Source of the DNA: Sporothrix humicola
Taxonomy: Eukaryota > Ascomycota > Sordariomycetes > Ophiostomatales > Ophiostomataceae
Reading direction: 5' to 3'
DNA: 64,000 nt
Assembly: GCA_021396245.1 (NCBI GenBank)
Contig: WNYE01000051.1
Coordinates: 68,701-132,700 of the forward strand
How positions within the stretch are numbered: the stretch's first letter is position 1; every line of letters starts with the position of its first letter. Made by a program: the position numbers and the translations under genes. Below, piece by piece: positions 40,875 to 51,652 of the stretch. Below the pieces are notes generated by a model. It did no database searches, was not told the DNA's origin, and saw only the letters and a program-made list of their open reading frames with translations.

Positions 40875-41663
40875 TCATTTTTGGTGATTCCGGATCAGCC
40901 AAAAGTCAAACCAGTTGATGATGCCCTGCAGGCTCTGCTCCTTGACCCAGCGCTCGTACGGATCGCTCAGGTCGCCGCGCGACGCGAAGCCGTGCTTGAC
41001 ATTGTAAAACAGCTGCTCGTGGTACGGCGTCTTCTGCTCCATCAGAATGTCCAGCGCCTTGCGCCGCGGCTCGGTCGCAAAGGCATGGTCGTGCTCGGCG
41101 CACGACAAGAAGAGCGGCAGCTTGGTGTTGCGGAAGTGCTCCTCCTTGAGCTGCGACGGGTGGGCGACGGCGCCTGCCGATACAGCCCCGTCCTTGGCCA
41201 GCAAGTTGAGGACAAACGGCGCGCCAAAGCAGTAGCCCGTGCAGGCGTACCGCGTGTCCGGCCCGCCATATTTGGCCTTGGCCGCCTCGGCCCACACGGG
41301 GACGTGCTCCGTCGCAAACGAAAAATGCTTGTCGCGCCAGGCTTTCTGATCAAACTCGGGCGGCGCTTTGGCGTCGGGGCTCGCGCGGTACTTGGAGATG
41401 GGGTCGCCCCGGAAGTAGTCGATGCCAAGCGCCGTGTACCCGCCGGCCGCAAAGCCGTCCATCAGCAGCTTGGCATTGTTGGACAGGCCCCAGACGTCGG
41501 GGAAATAAAAGACGACGTGGCCGTTGGCGGCGACACCGTCGGGCGGGCGGGCCACATAGGTCTGGACGCCGGCCAGCTCTTCTTCGACGCCCTTGGGCGT
41601 GCCCGCGTGGATGCTGCCCAGGAAGCAGCACAGCGACGGCGGCTGTGCGAGGTATTCTGACAT
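40875..41663 (-). CDS. dienelactone hydrolase family alpha/beta hydrolase
   Basis: A 262-residue cytosolic hydrolase. The nucleophile is Cys145 in TGYCFGAPF, with Asp192 in SCAEHDHAF and His224 in NVKHGFASRG completing the triad characteristic of dienelactone hydrolases (Cys rather than Ser). The early strand HVVFYFPDVWGL fits the family. Members hydrolyse carboxymethylenebutenolides in aromatic degradation, but fungal paralogues are broad and the substrate is not certain. No intron or signal peptide. It is convergent with the xylanase gene. Confidence 0.9.
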   Translation of the reverse strand: MSEYLAQPPSLCCFLGSIHAGTPKGVEEELAGVQTYVARPPDGVAANGHVVFYFPDVWGLSNNAKLLMDGFAAGGYTALGIDYFRGDPISKYRASPDAKAPPEFDQKAWRDKHFSFATEHVPVWAEAAKAKYGGPDTRYACTGYCFGAPFVLNLLAKDGAVSAGAVAHPSQLKEEHFRNTKLPLFLSCAEHDHAFATEPRRKALDILMEQKTPYHEQLFYNVKHGFASRGDLSDPYERWVKEQSLQGIINWFDFWLIRNHQK

Positions 41664-43272
41664 GGTGGAAAAGGTGTAAAAGATGATGGTTTATTGTTGA
41701 TTTCCTTCTTCCTCCTCTTATTCCTCCCTCGAGGGAGTCCTCTCTTTATGGACGACGAGAATTGGCGAAAATTGACGACATGGGCGGAACGTCGGAGCCG
41801 AAGCGGAAGAAGACATTCGGTATGTGTTTCGTGTAATTGACGCCTTTGCTCGCGTTCGTCACTGGAGACGACCCCTCTGCAACTTTGCAGGGTGTCAATC
41901 ATGCAATGGCACGGCGGGATAGTGACAGATAGTGACAGAAAGTGACAGGGCGGCCCCTGAAGCTTGCCTCTTGTTAGTGGGTGTTAGTGGTCTTTGGCGC
42001 CAGTCGGTGTTAACTGGTTGGCGCACCGACAGCTCGACTAACAGACACTCGCCTGTCTGTCATGGGTGGGGGTTCGAAGCGGTTGCATCATCGCACGTTT
42101 TGCTGGCCCAGCCTTGTCGAATGTGACAGGCGAAAGTAGAGAAAAGATGAGATGGCATCGTGGTAAGTGCCGCGCAACCCTGATTTCGATGTTGGCTGGG
42201 AGATGCCCTGAATTCGATGCCAAGAGGTGGTCTTGCTCGGCGTCACGTTCCAGCCACGAGAGAATTTGCAAAACATGCCCTCGCAGCTCGCATAGCATGG
42301 CATGGCATTGCAAGGTAACTCGACTCGACGTAATTCGACCGTCTAAGGAAAGAGCAATCCTCGCATCCACAAACCTGCAAGTCAGCCTGCCGACTCGCAA
42401 ACTTGCATATGGGCGACGCACTCTGGGGACGTTTCGTACTCGTAAACACCCCATAATTCAGCTTATTCGGACGCAGATATCGCACTTGCTACCACTTGTA
42501 GCATTTCGTTACCCAACTTTTATCTCTTGTGCATCGTGCGAGGACTCGCCGATCAGCCCTTTCGTGCTGCCAAGCAGAGACAGTGTCTTGGCGTCAAGGT
42601 CGTCCACCAATCTCAATGTTCGCTCAAAAGTCCGCCAGGATTCCAGCGGATAACAGCGAGCTAAGAAGCCTGATGGAGAAGGACTTTTGGCAGCTTGCAC
42701 CGTGGAAATGGTGGGAATAGAGCTTTTGGGGAAACCAAACGACACCAAAAATCGTAAAGGAGGGGCAGCACGTGAACTAAAGCTAGGGGTTGACGTCACC
42801 GGTACATCCCGCCTGGGAAGCGACGAGTGTGCTCCGTACGAGAAAGTTACGAACGAGGAAAGAACGAACGACGGAAAACAGCCCACCAAGCACCAAGCAT
42901 TGTGTACGCGCCATGCTTCAAAATGTCTTGGCCTTTGTCGTGCGAAATGCGGCCCCAAAAAGGAAGCAAAAAAAGGAAGCAGTGATCAACAGACAATAAA
43001 AGTATGTATACTAAGACACGCCTCGATTGTTAACAGCTGGTACCTTATTTTCTTCTTTCACTTTTTCAACCATTTCGGAGCTGGTCTTTATTCAGCTTCC
43101 CTCCCTTTATCCACGCTCGTTCCTCGCACCAGCGATTAGTCTTGACCACTGACAGATCGAAGCCAATTGCAGGTCGACTGTCATCAATTGAGTTTGCATC
43201 CTTTGACATTTATCTCGACTGAATTTCTACATCCAACATCTTGACATCTCGACATCTCGCCGACACTCCAAA
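41664..43272. other. divergent intergenic region before the PLD gene
   Basis: A 1.6-kb region between divergent genes, with three 10-bp tandem repeats at 41921. Frames such as 42066-42653 plus and 42509-42958 minus overlap each other and show no domain or coding bias. A CT-rich block (about 43050-43130) precedes the PLD start. Confidence 0.45.
41921..41950. repeat. 10-bp tandem repeat AGTGACAGAT
   Basis: Three consecutive 10-bp units AGTGACAGAT, AGTGACAGAA and AGTGACAGGG lie in intergenic DNA. The first eight bases are identical. Confidence 0.85.
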
Positions 43273-46026
43273 ATGCCTGAAGACGGTGGCTCCGGCTCCG
43301 GCCGCAGCTTTGCGGACAAGATCAAGAACCCGTTCAAGGACATGAAGCAGAGCCTGGGCGACTCGCTCAGCGACAACCACCACCTGCGCGACGCAAAGAT
43401 CCATCTGAGCCATAAAAAGTAGGTGCCTCGAGTGAAACTAAAAAACATCACGCGCTGACCGCCCAGACACCAAATAGGAAAGCTGGCCAACCTGTTCAAC
43501 TCGCAGCATCGCCACGACGAAGAGCACGAGAAGCGCTGCGACGACAAGCGCACAAAGGCCTGCGAGTCGCACCGCTTCGAGTCGTACTTCCCCGAGCGCG
43601 AGGGCAACCTGGTCAAGTGGTACGTGGACGGGCGCGACTACTTCTGGGCCGTGTCGGAGGCGCTCAACAATGCGCGCGAGACCATTTACATTGCCGACTG
43701 GTGGCTGTCGCCCGAGCTCTTTTTGAGAAGGCCGCCGTACTTCAACCAGGAATGGCGGCTCGACCAAGTGCTCAAGCGGCGCGCCGAGGCAGGCGTCAAG
43801 ATCTACGTGATTGTGTACCGCGAGGTCGAGGCGGCCCTGACGTGCAACTCGGAGCACACCAAGCACGCCTTGCAAGCACTTTGCCCCGAGGGCACGCCCG
43901 GCTACGGCAACATTCGTATTATGCGCCACCCGGACCACAATTTCCTGGAAAACGCCGCCGACATGACGTTCTACTGGGCACACCACGAGAAGTTTATTGT
44001 CATCGACTACAACATTGCCTTTTTCGGCGGCCTCGACATGTGTTTCGGCCGCTGGGACAGCCACACGCACCCGCTCGCCGATGTCCACCCCGAAGGCGTT
44101 GTCCACGAGACGTGGCCCGGCCAGGATTTCAACAATAATCGGGTCAAGGACTTCCAGAACGTGCAGGACTGGAAGCAGAACGAGCTCAGCAAGGCCGACA
44201 ACGGCCGCATGCCGTGGCACGACGTGTCCATGGGCCTCGTCGGCCCTTGTGTGTACGACATTGCCGAGCACTTTGTGCTGCGCTGGAACTTTATCAAACG
44301 CGACAAGTACAAGCGCGACGAGCGGTTCGACTGGCTGATGCTGCAGGGCCGCGAGGGCGAAGACGAGGACCTGGTCGGCGTCCAGCGGCCGACGCATCCT
44401 GTGGGAGACTACGTTTTGCACCCCGTCAAGCCCCTGGACTCGATCCCCGAGCTCAAGCCCAACCAGGGCACTGTGCACGCGCAGGTCGTGCGCTCGGCCG
44501 CCGACTGGTCCAACGGTACCCTCACGGAACACTCGATCCAAAACGCCTACAGCGAGATCATCCGCAACGCCGAGCACTACGTCTACATTGAGAACCAGTT
44601 CTTTATTACCGCCACCGGCGAGAACCAGTCCCCCGTACACAACACCATTGGCGCCGCCATTGTCGACGCCGTCGTGCGCAACGCGGAGCGCGGCAAGGAC
44701 AACTTCAAGGTGATTATCCTGATTCCGGCCGTGCCTGGTTTCGCGGGCGATTTGCGCGCAGACGCCGCCACCGGCACGCGCGCCATCATGGACTACCAGT
44801 ACAAGAGTATTTGTAGAGGCCCCGACTCCATCTTTGAGCAGATCCGCAGCAAGGGCGTCGACCCGGCCAAGCACATTTTCATCTTCAACCTGCGCAGCTA
44901 CGACCGCCTCGCCAAGACGGGCGCCATCAAGAAGATGGAGGCCGAGTCGGGCGTGTCGTACCAGGAGCTGCAGCGCGCCGAGGCCGAGGAGATTATGGGT
45001 GAGGGCATCCACGGGACTGTGGATGTGGACGGCGGCCGCGACACGCACATGGGCCGCGCGCACGAGCAGAAAAAGGCCGAGGAGACGAGCGATTTTAAGA
45101 AAGACAGCGTCAAGGCCGACTACGAGGAGCACGCCACCGACACGAAGCGGCGGTTCGAGCAGAGTCGCCATAACACGGAGACGGGAGAAAGCGGCGACAA
45201 GAGCGACGGCAAAGGCGGCGTCGTCACGCGCGGCACGGCCGACCCCGAGTCCAAGGTCAGGCCCAGCGTCGCGCACCACGCCATGCTGGGCCAGGGCTCG
45301 CTGGTCGACGAGCCGTGGGAGGACGACCCCAAGGACGAGGTCGAGAACTGGATCCAGGAGGAGCTGTACATTCACGCCAAGCTGCTCATTGTCGACGACA
45401 AGTATGTTGTCTGTGGCAGCAGCAACCTCAACGACCGCAGCCAGCTCGGCACGCACGACAGCGAGTTGAGTGTGGTCATGCAGGACACCCGCACCATTGC
45501 CTCCAAAATGGACGGCCAGCCCTACGAGGCCGGCTACCACGCCGCCACCCTGCGCCGCTATCTTTGGAGAGAACACTTGGGCCTCCTTCCCCCGCAAGAC
45601 GTCGACGGCTCCGGCGACCCCAATGCCCAGCCGCCCTCGGCCGACTCGCCCAACAATGTGTGCGACAAGAAGGAGGACGGCTCGCCCGACGAGACGTACA
45701 CGTTTGTCGAGGACCCCCTGAGCCCCGAGCTCTGGGCCCAGTGGACCGAGCAGGCCACCACCAATACCGAGATCTTCCGCCACCTCTTCCACGCCGACCC
45801 GGACGACCATGTCTTGACGTTCAAGGACTACGACCGCTTCATGCCCTCCAAGGGCATCGAGCCCGGCCACATCTTTGACCAGTTCATGCCGCCCGAGGAC
45901 ATACGCACCAAGCTCGACAAGGTGCGCGGCCATCTGGTGTGGATGCCGCTGGATTTCTTAAAGGACAGCCCCATGGCCGAGACGGGGCTGCAGGTGAACC
46001 AGTGGACCGAGAGTGTGTATGCGTAG
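43273..46026 (+). CDS. phospholipase D
   Basis: Exons 43273-43418 and 43467-46026 encode 901 residues; the 48-bp intron (GTAGGT to CCAG) splits a Lys codon in LSHKKHQIGKLANLF. Both catalytic HKD motifs are intact: His222-x-Lys224-x4-Asp229 in HHEKFIVIDYNIAFFGGLD, and His685-x-Lys687-x4-Asp692 in IHAKLLIVDDKYVVCGSSN. The enzyme should cleave phosphatidylcholine to phosphatidic acid at membranes. I see no PX or PH domain in front of the catalytic core, only a short basic N-terminus. A hydrophilic insert (about residues 540-640) separates the two halves, and the C-terminal part carries the fungal extension with VLTFKDYDRFMPSKGI. The start has an AAAATGCC context. Confidence 0.92.
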
Positions 46027-46238
46027 GGGACGGGCAGGGAGACTGGCAAGAAAGAATGGGAAACACAGCTCAAAGGGGGCTGGAGGGATAGGATGTTAAT
46101 ATTCAATGTTCAACGCGCATGTTATTTTGTTAATTTATGGTGTTTAATTTTGATTTTGACTTCAATCAATTCAATTGACAAAAAAGCAACGTACAAACAT
46201 TCACGAAAAAAAGACGTCAAACTCGACAAAAAACAACT

Positions 46239-46341
46239 GGGATCGGTGAGGCTCGAACTCACGACCTTAGGATGTGCCTATCTTCGGATACGGCTCATAT
46301 CGCTATGAGACCTACGCGCTAGCCAACTGCGCCACGATCCC
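46239..46341 (-). tRNA. elongator tRNA-Met (CAT) with 30-nt intron
   Basis: On the minus strand a full cloverleaf forms: acceptor GGGATCG with CGATCCC, D arm GCGC/GCGC, anticodon loop CTCATAA on stem TAGGT/TCCTA (with a T-T pair at the loop end, as in yeast elongator tRNA-Met) and T arm GTGAG-TTCGAGC-CTCAC. The mature length is 73 nt before CCA addition. The intron is 46274-46303, after position 37, the canonical site. It contains TATGAG, complementary to the anticodon loop, which gives the usual anticodon-intron pairing. An initiator identity is less likely because of the T loop TTCGAGC. Confidence 0.85.
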
Positions 46342-46720
46342 ATGAAGTGTTGATTGGCTACCGGGCGGCTTATTTGGGGTTATATGGGCGAGACTAACGA
46401 ATGACGCTGCAGCGGAAAGCCAAACCCGATAGACTTTTCAAAATCAAAGAAATATGTAACTAGATTCTTTTGTCATTTTCAGACTGAATTTTCGTATCTG
46501 TTTTCGCAACAGGTTTGGCTATCAAAAGAAAGAAGACGGCCTGTTTTGTTGTAACAGTCGTAGGCGATCTGCTTGACCTGAATGCCCTCAACTTTTGTCG
46601 CAGAATGAAGATTCTTTTGGAATTGACAGATCTGATGTATTCAAAATGTGATGTGATATATACGATTATATGGCAAACAAAACAAAACATAACAGCTGCA
46701 AGCGGCTTTATCGTCGCCAT
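46342..46720. other. upstream of the tRNA and 3' flank of the amidohydrolase gene
   Basis: A 379-bp AT-rich stretch with no supported gene. It should contain the amidohydrolase 3' untranslated region. Confidence 0.4.
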
Positions 46721-49699
46721 CTATACAAACACAGTCAGCTTGCCCTGGCCGTTGCCGACAGCCTTGACGCGCGAGTTGATGGCTAGCGGGCTGCCCTCGT
46801 GGACAATGAAGTGGGACGAGTCTTTCTTCAAGCCCAACAAAGTGTCAAAGTTGGTCGACACCAGGTCGAGGGCGGTGCGCTCAGACAGACGGCCGCCGCC
46901 GTTGTAGTAGGCGATGCCAGCTAACAAACCCAGATCGCGCAGGACCCAGTCCTCCTCGAGGCCGATGCCGACGACGACGCCGGCGTCTAACAAGACATCG
47001 ACGGCGGTGCCGTTTGTGAGCGGAGCCCCCGTCAGCGCGCGGCGCTGTTCCCACGAGGTCCTGTAGGACTGGAGGGGGGCGAGGACGACGCCGACGTGGG
47101 CCGCGGCGAGCTCGTCGGCCACGAGGTGCGACTCGGCGGCGCCCAATATGGTGAGGTGGATGGGCGAAGACGAGGCCTCCTCGACTTCCTTCTTGACACC
47201 GAGGAGAGAAGCAATGGCGTCGGCACTGTGGACTGTGATGACCAGCGGGAGGTCGCCACTCACAACCTTGCGGAGGAAGGAGGCCTCACTGTAGAGCTCC
47301 TCCTTGTCGTCGTCCTTCTTGGAAGCGTCGACGGCTTTCAAGAGCTTGGAGCGCAGGCTGCCGACAGCCGACGAGATGGTCGGGGTGTTGCCGTGCTTGG
47401 CGGCCAGGCTCAGTGTGTAGTGCACGGCAGCGTCCGTAGCGAAAACGGCACCCTTCTCCAGCTGCTTGGCCGCGCCCGTTAGGAAGCCAGCGCTCGTGCC
47501 GTAGTGTGTGAAGCCGCCGCGGAACTTGGGAGCTGAAACAGCGCGGGTCACACCATAGTGGTGAGCGACGCGCAGCTTGGTGCCGCCAAACGCGAGGCCG
47601 TCGACGGCGCGGCTAAAGACATCGCCAGCAGCGCCGTTGTCTGTGGTAGCTTCGGCGTCAATCTCGTTGAGACCGATGAGCGAACCGAAAGCCGTAAAGG
47701 CATGCGTCAGGTGGCCGTTGTCGAGAGCGACCAACGAAAGAGACCCAGAAGCAGCCTTGACGTGCTCCTCGCAGGCACCGACGCAGACGATCTCGCCCTT
47801 GGAGACAGCCACGGCAAAGGAAGAGCCCGCCTTCTCGGCAGCAGCAACGGCCTCTTCGTGGCCCTCGATCAGAACCTTGGTGACGCCCGTGAACACTACA
47901 TCGCCCTCGACATCGATGGGCTCATCCGGAATGGCGGCCAGCCTCTCGTCGGGGACAATGGGCGCGCTCGCGGGCTTGGCCAGTTCGACGGGGTCGTGGA
48001 ACTGGGCGTTGCCGTCGATCCAGACCTGGACGGGCGCGGCGCCGACGCTCAACGGATCGCTGTCCCAGACGGCAATGTCGGCGTCGAAGCCGGGCTTGAT
48101 CTTGCCGATGCGGTCGCCGAGGCCCAGACGCTCGGCGGGGGCCGTCGTGACGGACGCCAGGGCGGCGTGGTAGGGCAGGCCGTACTTGTAGGCCTTGGCG
48201 GCCTCGAACAGGACGTGCTGGGCGTTGAGGACCGGGTTGTCGCTGACATAGACCGGGGTCAGGCCGTGGTCGTACAAAATCTTGCCCGAGTACTCGGAGG
48301 CGATCTGGGACTCGGCCTTGTAGTACATGTTGTCGGCAAAGAGGGCCGAGGCGGGCGGACCATACTTGTCAGCGCCCCAGGTGCGCTTGAGGACCTCGGG
48401 CACCAAGAAGGTCTGGTGGGCGTGGTGGAAGGCGCGGACGTTAAAGTGGAACTCGTTGGTGTAGCCGACAAAGGACTCGAGGTCGGGGATGGTGTAGCAG
48501 TGCGTGTTGACAAAGACCTGGCCGCGGAGGACGCCGGCCAGCGTGTCCCACTCGATCTCGCGCGGGAGGTACGACGAGAGACTGTTTGCCCAGTCTGACG
48601 TACCGGCCTTGGCGGACGCGACAGCCGACTCGGCCGTGGCGCACCAGTCGTCCTGGGCCTGCACGTAGGCGGCGGCCTGCTCAAAGGCGTGGCGGAACTC
48701 CCAGGCCTCGCCCAGGCGGCTCGTGGGGCCGTGCTCGCCCGTCTTGCCATAAACGCGCTTGGCGTTCTCGCCGCAGGCCATCTTGATGTAGCGGAGATCG
48801 GCGTCGGGCGATGCAAGTAGCGAGCCGATGCTCAGCTCTTCGCGGCCGTCGTGGCGGCCGACGGCGTGCTTGATCACAAAGGCCTCGCCGCCAATGTTGT
48901 TGCCGGAGCCGGGCAGGACAAGCGACGTCGTGACACCGCCCGACTTGATGACCTGAATCTGGTGGTCCAGGGGCTGGATGCCGTCAATGGAGCGCACATA
49001 GGGCGTGATGTCGGCCGACAGCTCGTTGGTGTCGTCGTTGCCGCGGAGCTCGGGCAGCGAGTCGACACCGGCGTGGGAGTGCATGTCGATAATGCCGGCG
49101 GTCAGCTGGCGGCCATGGGCGTCCCACGTCACGAGCTTGGAGGCAGGACGCAGAGACGCAACGTCGATTGATGCCTCGACACGCTGGATCAGGCCGTTCT
49201 CAATGTAGACGTCGGCCGTGGTCCAGCCAAAGCCCTTACCGGCGCGGATGTCTACAGCAGAGAGAGACGACAGCAGGGACGAGTCCGGCTCGCCCGTCCA
49301 GACGGTCGCGTTGCGGATCAGAGTGGCCGGCTTGCCGTCGACATAGCGAGCGTTCTTGGCACGGCCGGCACCGGGCGCGCTCTGGGGCACGTTCTTGAGT
49401 GCGGCGCACGTGGCCAGGTCGGCCTCGAGCTTTGTGATTGAGAGGAGTGATCCGTTTGTCAGTCTGGCCGGCGCAGGCTTGCGCGTCGAGTGGCGCCACT
49501 GGACATAACCAATAAACGCAACGCAGGCGATGATCACAACGGCCCGGATCCGGCGAGCGCGGTGTCGCACTGTCCGGCGGTAGCCATGAAAGCGGTGGTT
49601 GTGACCGTTGTTGTTGTTGTCGAGCAAGCCCCAACGAGGCAGCTCAGGCTGGTCGACCGCCGTGTAAGGCGGGAGGTACCCTTGTTCTTTGGTGTCCAT
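46721..49699 (-). CDS. membrane-anchored duplicated amidohydrolase-fold protein
   Basis: A 992-residue protein. A cytosolic N-terminus of about 50 residues, rich in His/Arg, precedes one transmembrane helix (residues 52-68, RAVVIIACVAFIGYVQW), a type II anchor placing the enzyme in the lumen or outside. The first amidohydrolase unit (about 100-640) has the metal motif His207-Ser-His209 in GIIDMHSHAG, GVTTSLVLPGSGNNIGG and the C-terminal PAERLGLGDRIGKIKPGFDADIAVWD. The second half (about 650-992) repeats the fold's later elements (LVADELAAAHVGVVLAPLQ, DVLLDAGVVVGIGLEEDW) without an HxH motif, so it looks inactive or supportive. Fungal homologues are often labelled amidohydrolase or CE9-like. 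The substrate is unknown. The start at 49699 is the first ATG before the anchor; a longer frame above it is low-complexity. Confidence 0.85.
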   Translation of the reverse strand: MDTKEQGYLPPYTAVDQPELPRWGLLDNNNNGHNHRFHGYRRTVRHRARRIRAVVIIACVAFIGYVQWRHSTRKPAPARLTNGSLLSITKLEADLATCAALKNVPQSAPGAGRAKNARYVDGKPATLIRNATVWTGEPDSSLLSSLSAVDIRAGKGFGWTTADVYIENGLIQRVEASIDVASLRPASKLVTWDAHGRQLTAGIIDMHSHAGVDSLPELRGNDDTNELSADITPYVRSIDGIQPLDHQIQVIKSGGVTTSLVLPGSGNNIGGEAFVIKHAVGRHDGREELSIGSLLASPDADLRYIKMACGENAKRVYGKTGEHGPTSRLGEAWEFRHAFEQAAAYVQAQDDWCATAESAVASAKAGTSDWANSLSSYLPREIEWDTLAGVLRGQVFVNTHCYTIPDLESFVGYTNEFHFNVRAFHHAHQTFLVPEVLKRTWGADKYGPPASALFADNMYYKAESQIASEYSGKILYDHGLTPVYVSDNPVLNAQHVLFEAAKAYKYGLPYHAALASVTTAPAERLGLGDRIGKIKPGFDADIAVWDSDPLSVGAAPVQVWIDGNAQFHDPVELAKPASAPIVPDERLAAIPDEPIDVEGDVVFTGVTKVLIEGHEEAVAAAEKAGSSFAVAVSKGEIVCVGACEEHVKAASGSLSLVALDNGHLTHAFTAFGSLIGLNEIDAEATTDNGAAGDVFSRAVDGLAFGGTKLRVAHHYGVTRAVSAPKFRGGFTHYGTSAGFLTGAAKQLEKGAVFATDAAVHYTLSLAAKHGNTPTISSAVGSLRSKLLKAVDASKKDDDKEELYSEASFLRKVVSGDLPLVITVHSADAIASLLGVKKEVEEASSSPIHLTILGAAESHLVADELAAAHVGVVLAPLQSYRTSWEQRRALTGAPLTNGTAVDVLLDAGVVVGIGLEEDWVLRDLGLLAGIAYYNGGGRLSERTALDLVSTNFDTLLGLKKDSSHFIVHEGSPLAINSRVKAVGNGQGKLTVFV

Positions 49700-50488
49700 T
49701 TTGGTGGTGAGGACGAATGTGGTGAAGAAGAGAAGGGAAAGAGGAAAGGGAGAAAGAGGACGGGAACCGTCCCAAATAAGAAGACACTGATACGAAACAA
49801 AACGGGAAACCGGAGAGGGGGCCGGGGAAGGAGAGGAAGGAGGGAAACTCGAGGGAGGTGTGGATAAGCAACAGCTCGAAGTACGGAAAGACCCACGCAA
49901 GCTCCAAAGCGCGGTGCTTTAGCGGCGATTGTTTTGGGCAGGTGCGTGCGACAGGCACACCAAAGATGCGATAAAATGCGACAGAACGCAGAAAAGATAG
50001 CGGACTGATCACGGCAGACAACCACTGACAGGGCGCTATGCCCACTAAAGGACGGGAACCGCCCAACAGGCACCCCCACTCCAACCACCCACTAACAGGA
50101 ATGAAGCAGGTACAAGACTTTCGGAGAGGGGGAGTGTGGCACGGCAAAAGTGAAGTGTGCAAAGTGAGGGGGCATTGCGTGATGGGATTCGAGCAATACT
50201 CACTCTTGTGTAGAAAGTCGCCATGAATGATGGCAGCGTGGGTAGAGTAAGAATGATGGAGACTTCCATTGATCGGTAAAACGGCATTTCAAGTCTCCGG
50301 TGGATATGCATAAATCACAAGGCAGTCGAATCTCGCAATGTTTATGAAGCATTGGCTCATGGAAAGTGTTTGGAATCTTTAATCCTTATCTATTATCGTG
50401 CAGAATATCCAATTGTCCCACAGTCGACTTTCGACCTTGTTTTGTCTTTTTCATATCTCATCAGTTTAAACTCATCACAACCCCCGTC
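49700..50488. other. promoter of the amidohydrolase gene, no gene seen
   Basis: A 789-bp gap between two minus-strand genes. The frame above the amidohydrolase start is Ser/Pro/Phe-rich and reads like leader DNA. No repeats or other signals stand out. Confidence 0.4.
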
Positions 50489-51652
50489 CTATGCAATCGT
50501 CTTGGGCTCGCCGCCCGCGGCGCCCGTCTCGAACATGGCCTCGAGCACCAGCAAGTCGGCCAGTGCCTCCGCCGGCGACTGCCGCGCGTCGACCTTGTTT
50601 TCCCCAGAAGCAATGCTCGCCGCAAAGGCCGCAAACTCGGCCTTGACGCCCGTGGCCTCGTCGGCCGGGAACTCGGGGTTCGTCTCGGAGCAGTCGTGGA
50701 CGGTTTCGTGGGGCTTGAACAGGTTCTCGGTGTTGCGCGTGGCCACGGTGACGCTCTTCATGCGCCAGGTGACCATGCCCTCGGTTGTGGTCACACTGAT
50801 ATCCAGAGGGGGGCCGAACTCGGTGCCAAAGGACATGGTGACGACACCCGTGACGCCGCTCTCCGTAAAGGCAATGTTGCGCACCGTATCGGCCGGCGGC
50901 AGAATCTCGAGCAGCTGGGTCATGGTGCCGGCGACCTTGGTGATGTTGTTGTTGCCGGCGGCGGCGCCCAGCAGGGACCGCAGCGCGGCGACGTAGTGGA
51001 TGCCGCCGTCCAACAAGAAGCCGCCGGGATGTGTCGGGTTCTTGCGCCACGAGGTGTTAAAGTAGTTGCCGTCGGGGCGGACAAATTTGTTGGAAACAAG
51101 GCTAAACGACACGAGGTCGCCGCCAATCTCGCGCAGCTTGGCCTCGGCGAGCTGCAGCGACTTCATGTAGCGGTAGTTTTCGGCGACGGCCCAGATGGGC
51201 TTGGCCGGCAGGGCGTTGTAATCCGCCACCAACGCCTTTGCGTTCGCCACAGTATCGGCCACGGGCTTCTCGCTGATGACGTGCTTGCCGGCGGCGAGGG
51301 CGGCGCGGATGGCCTGGGGCTGGAGGTTGATGGGCATGCACACCGAGACGGCGGTGACATCAGACCGGCTCAGCAGATCAGACAGGCCACGACCGGCAAC
51401 GGCCGGCTCGTCCCAGTAGACGTCGAGGCCAGCGACATTGGCCTTGCTGGCAAAAGCCTCGGCGGACGCCTGGGAGCGGGAGTAGACGGCCTTGAGGGAG
51501 AGGAGGTCGGAGGCCTTGATGGCAGGAAGGTGCTCTGGAGCTGTTAGCTGGTGTCTGGAAGTCAATTGGTCTTCTGTCTTCTGTCAAGCTGTTGTCTACT
51601 CACGCGACTGGGCAAAGATGCCTGCACCGAGCAGGGCGATTCCGATCGACAT
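50489..51652 (-). CDS. Gfo/Idh/MocA family NAD(P)-dependent oxidoreductase
   Basis: Exons 51652-51604 and 51534-50489 encode 364 residues. The 69-bp intron has GTGAGT and an acceptor at CTCCAG; the alternative CTAACAG six bases upstream would add two residues. The chosen acceptor gives GIFAQSQHLPAIKAS, matching the usual spacing of the family. The N-terminal Rossmann motif is GIALLGAGIFA, split from the rest by the intron. EKPVAD near residue 115 carries the conserved Lys of the family, and WRKNPTHPGGFLLDGGIHYV is the usual substrate-domain block with the catalytic His. It likely oxidises a sugar, inositol or dihydrodiol; the substrate cannot be read. No signal peptide. Confidence 0.88.

Noticed and set aside
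42066..42958. Frames on both strands before the PLD gene
   Set aside because: They overlap in opposite directions, lack domains and do not show GC-ending codons.
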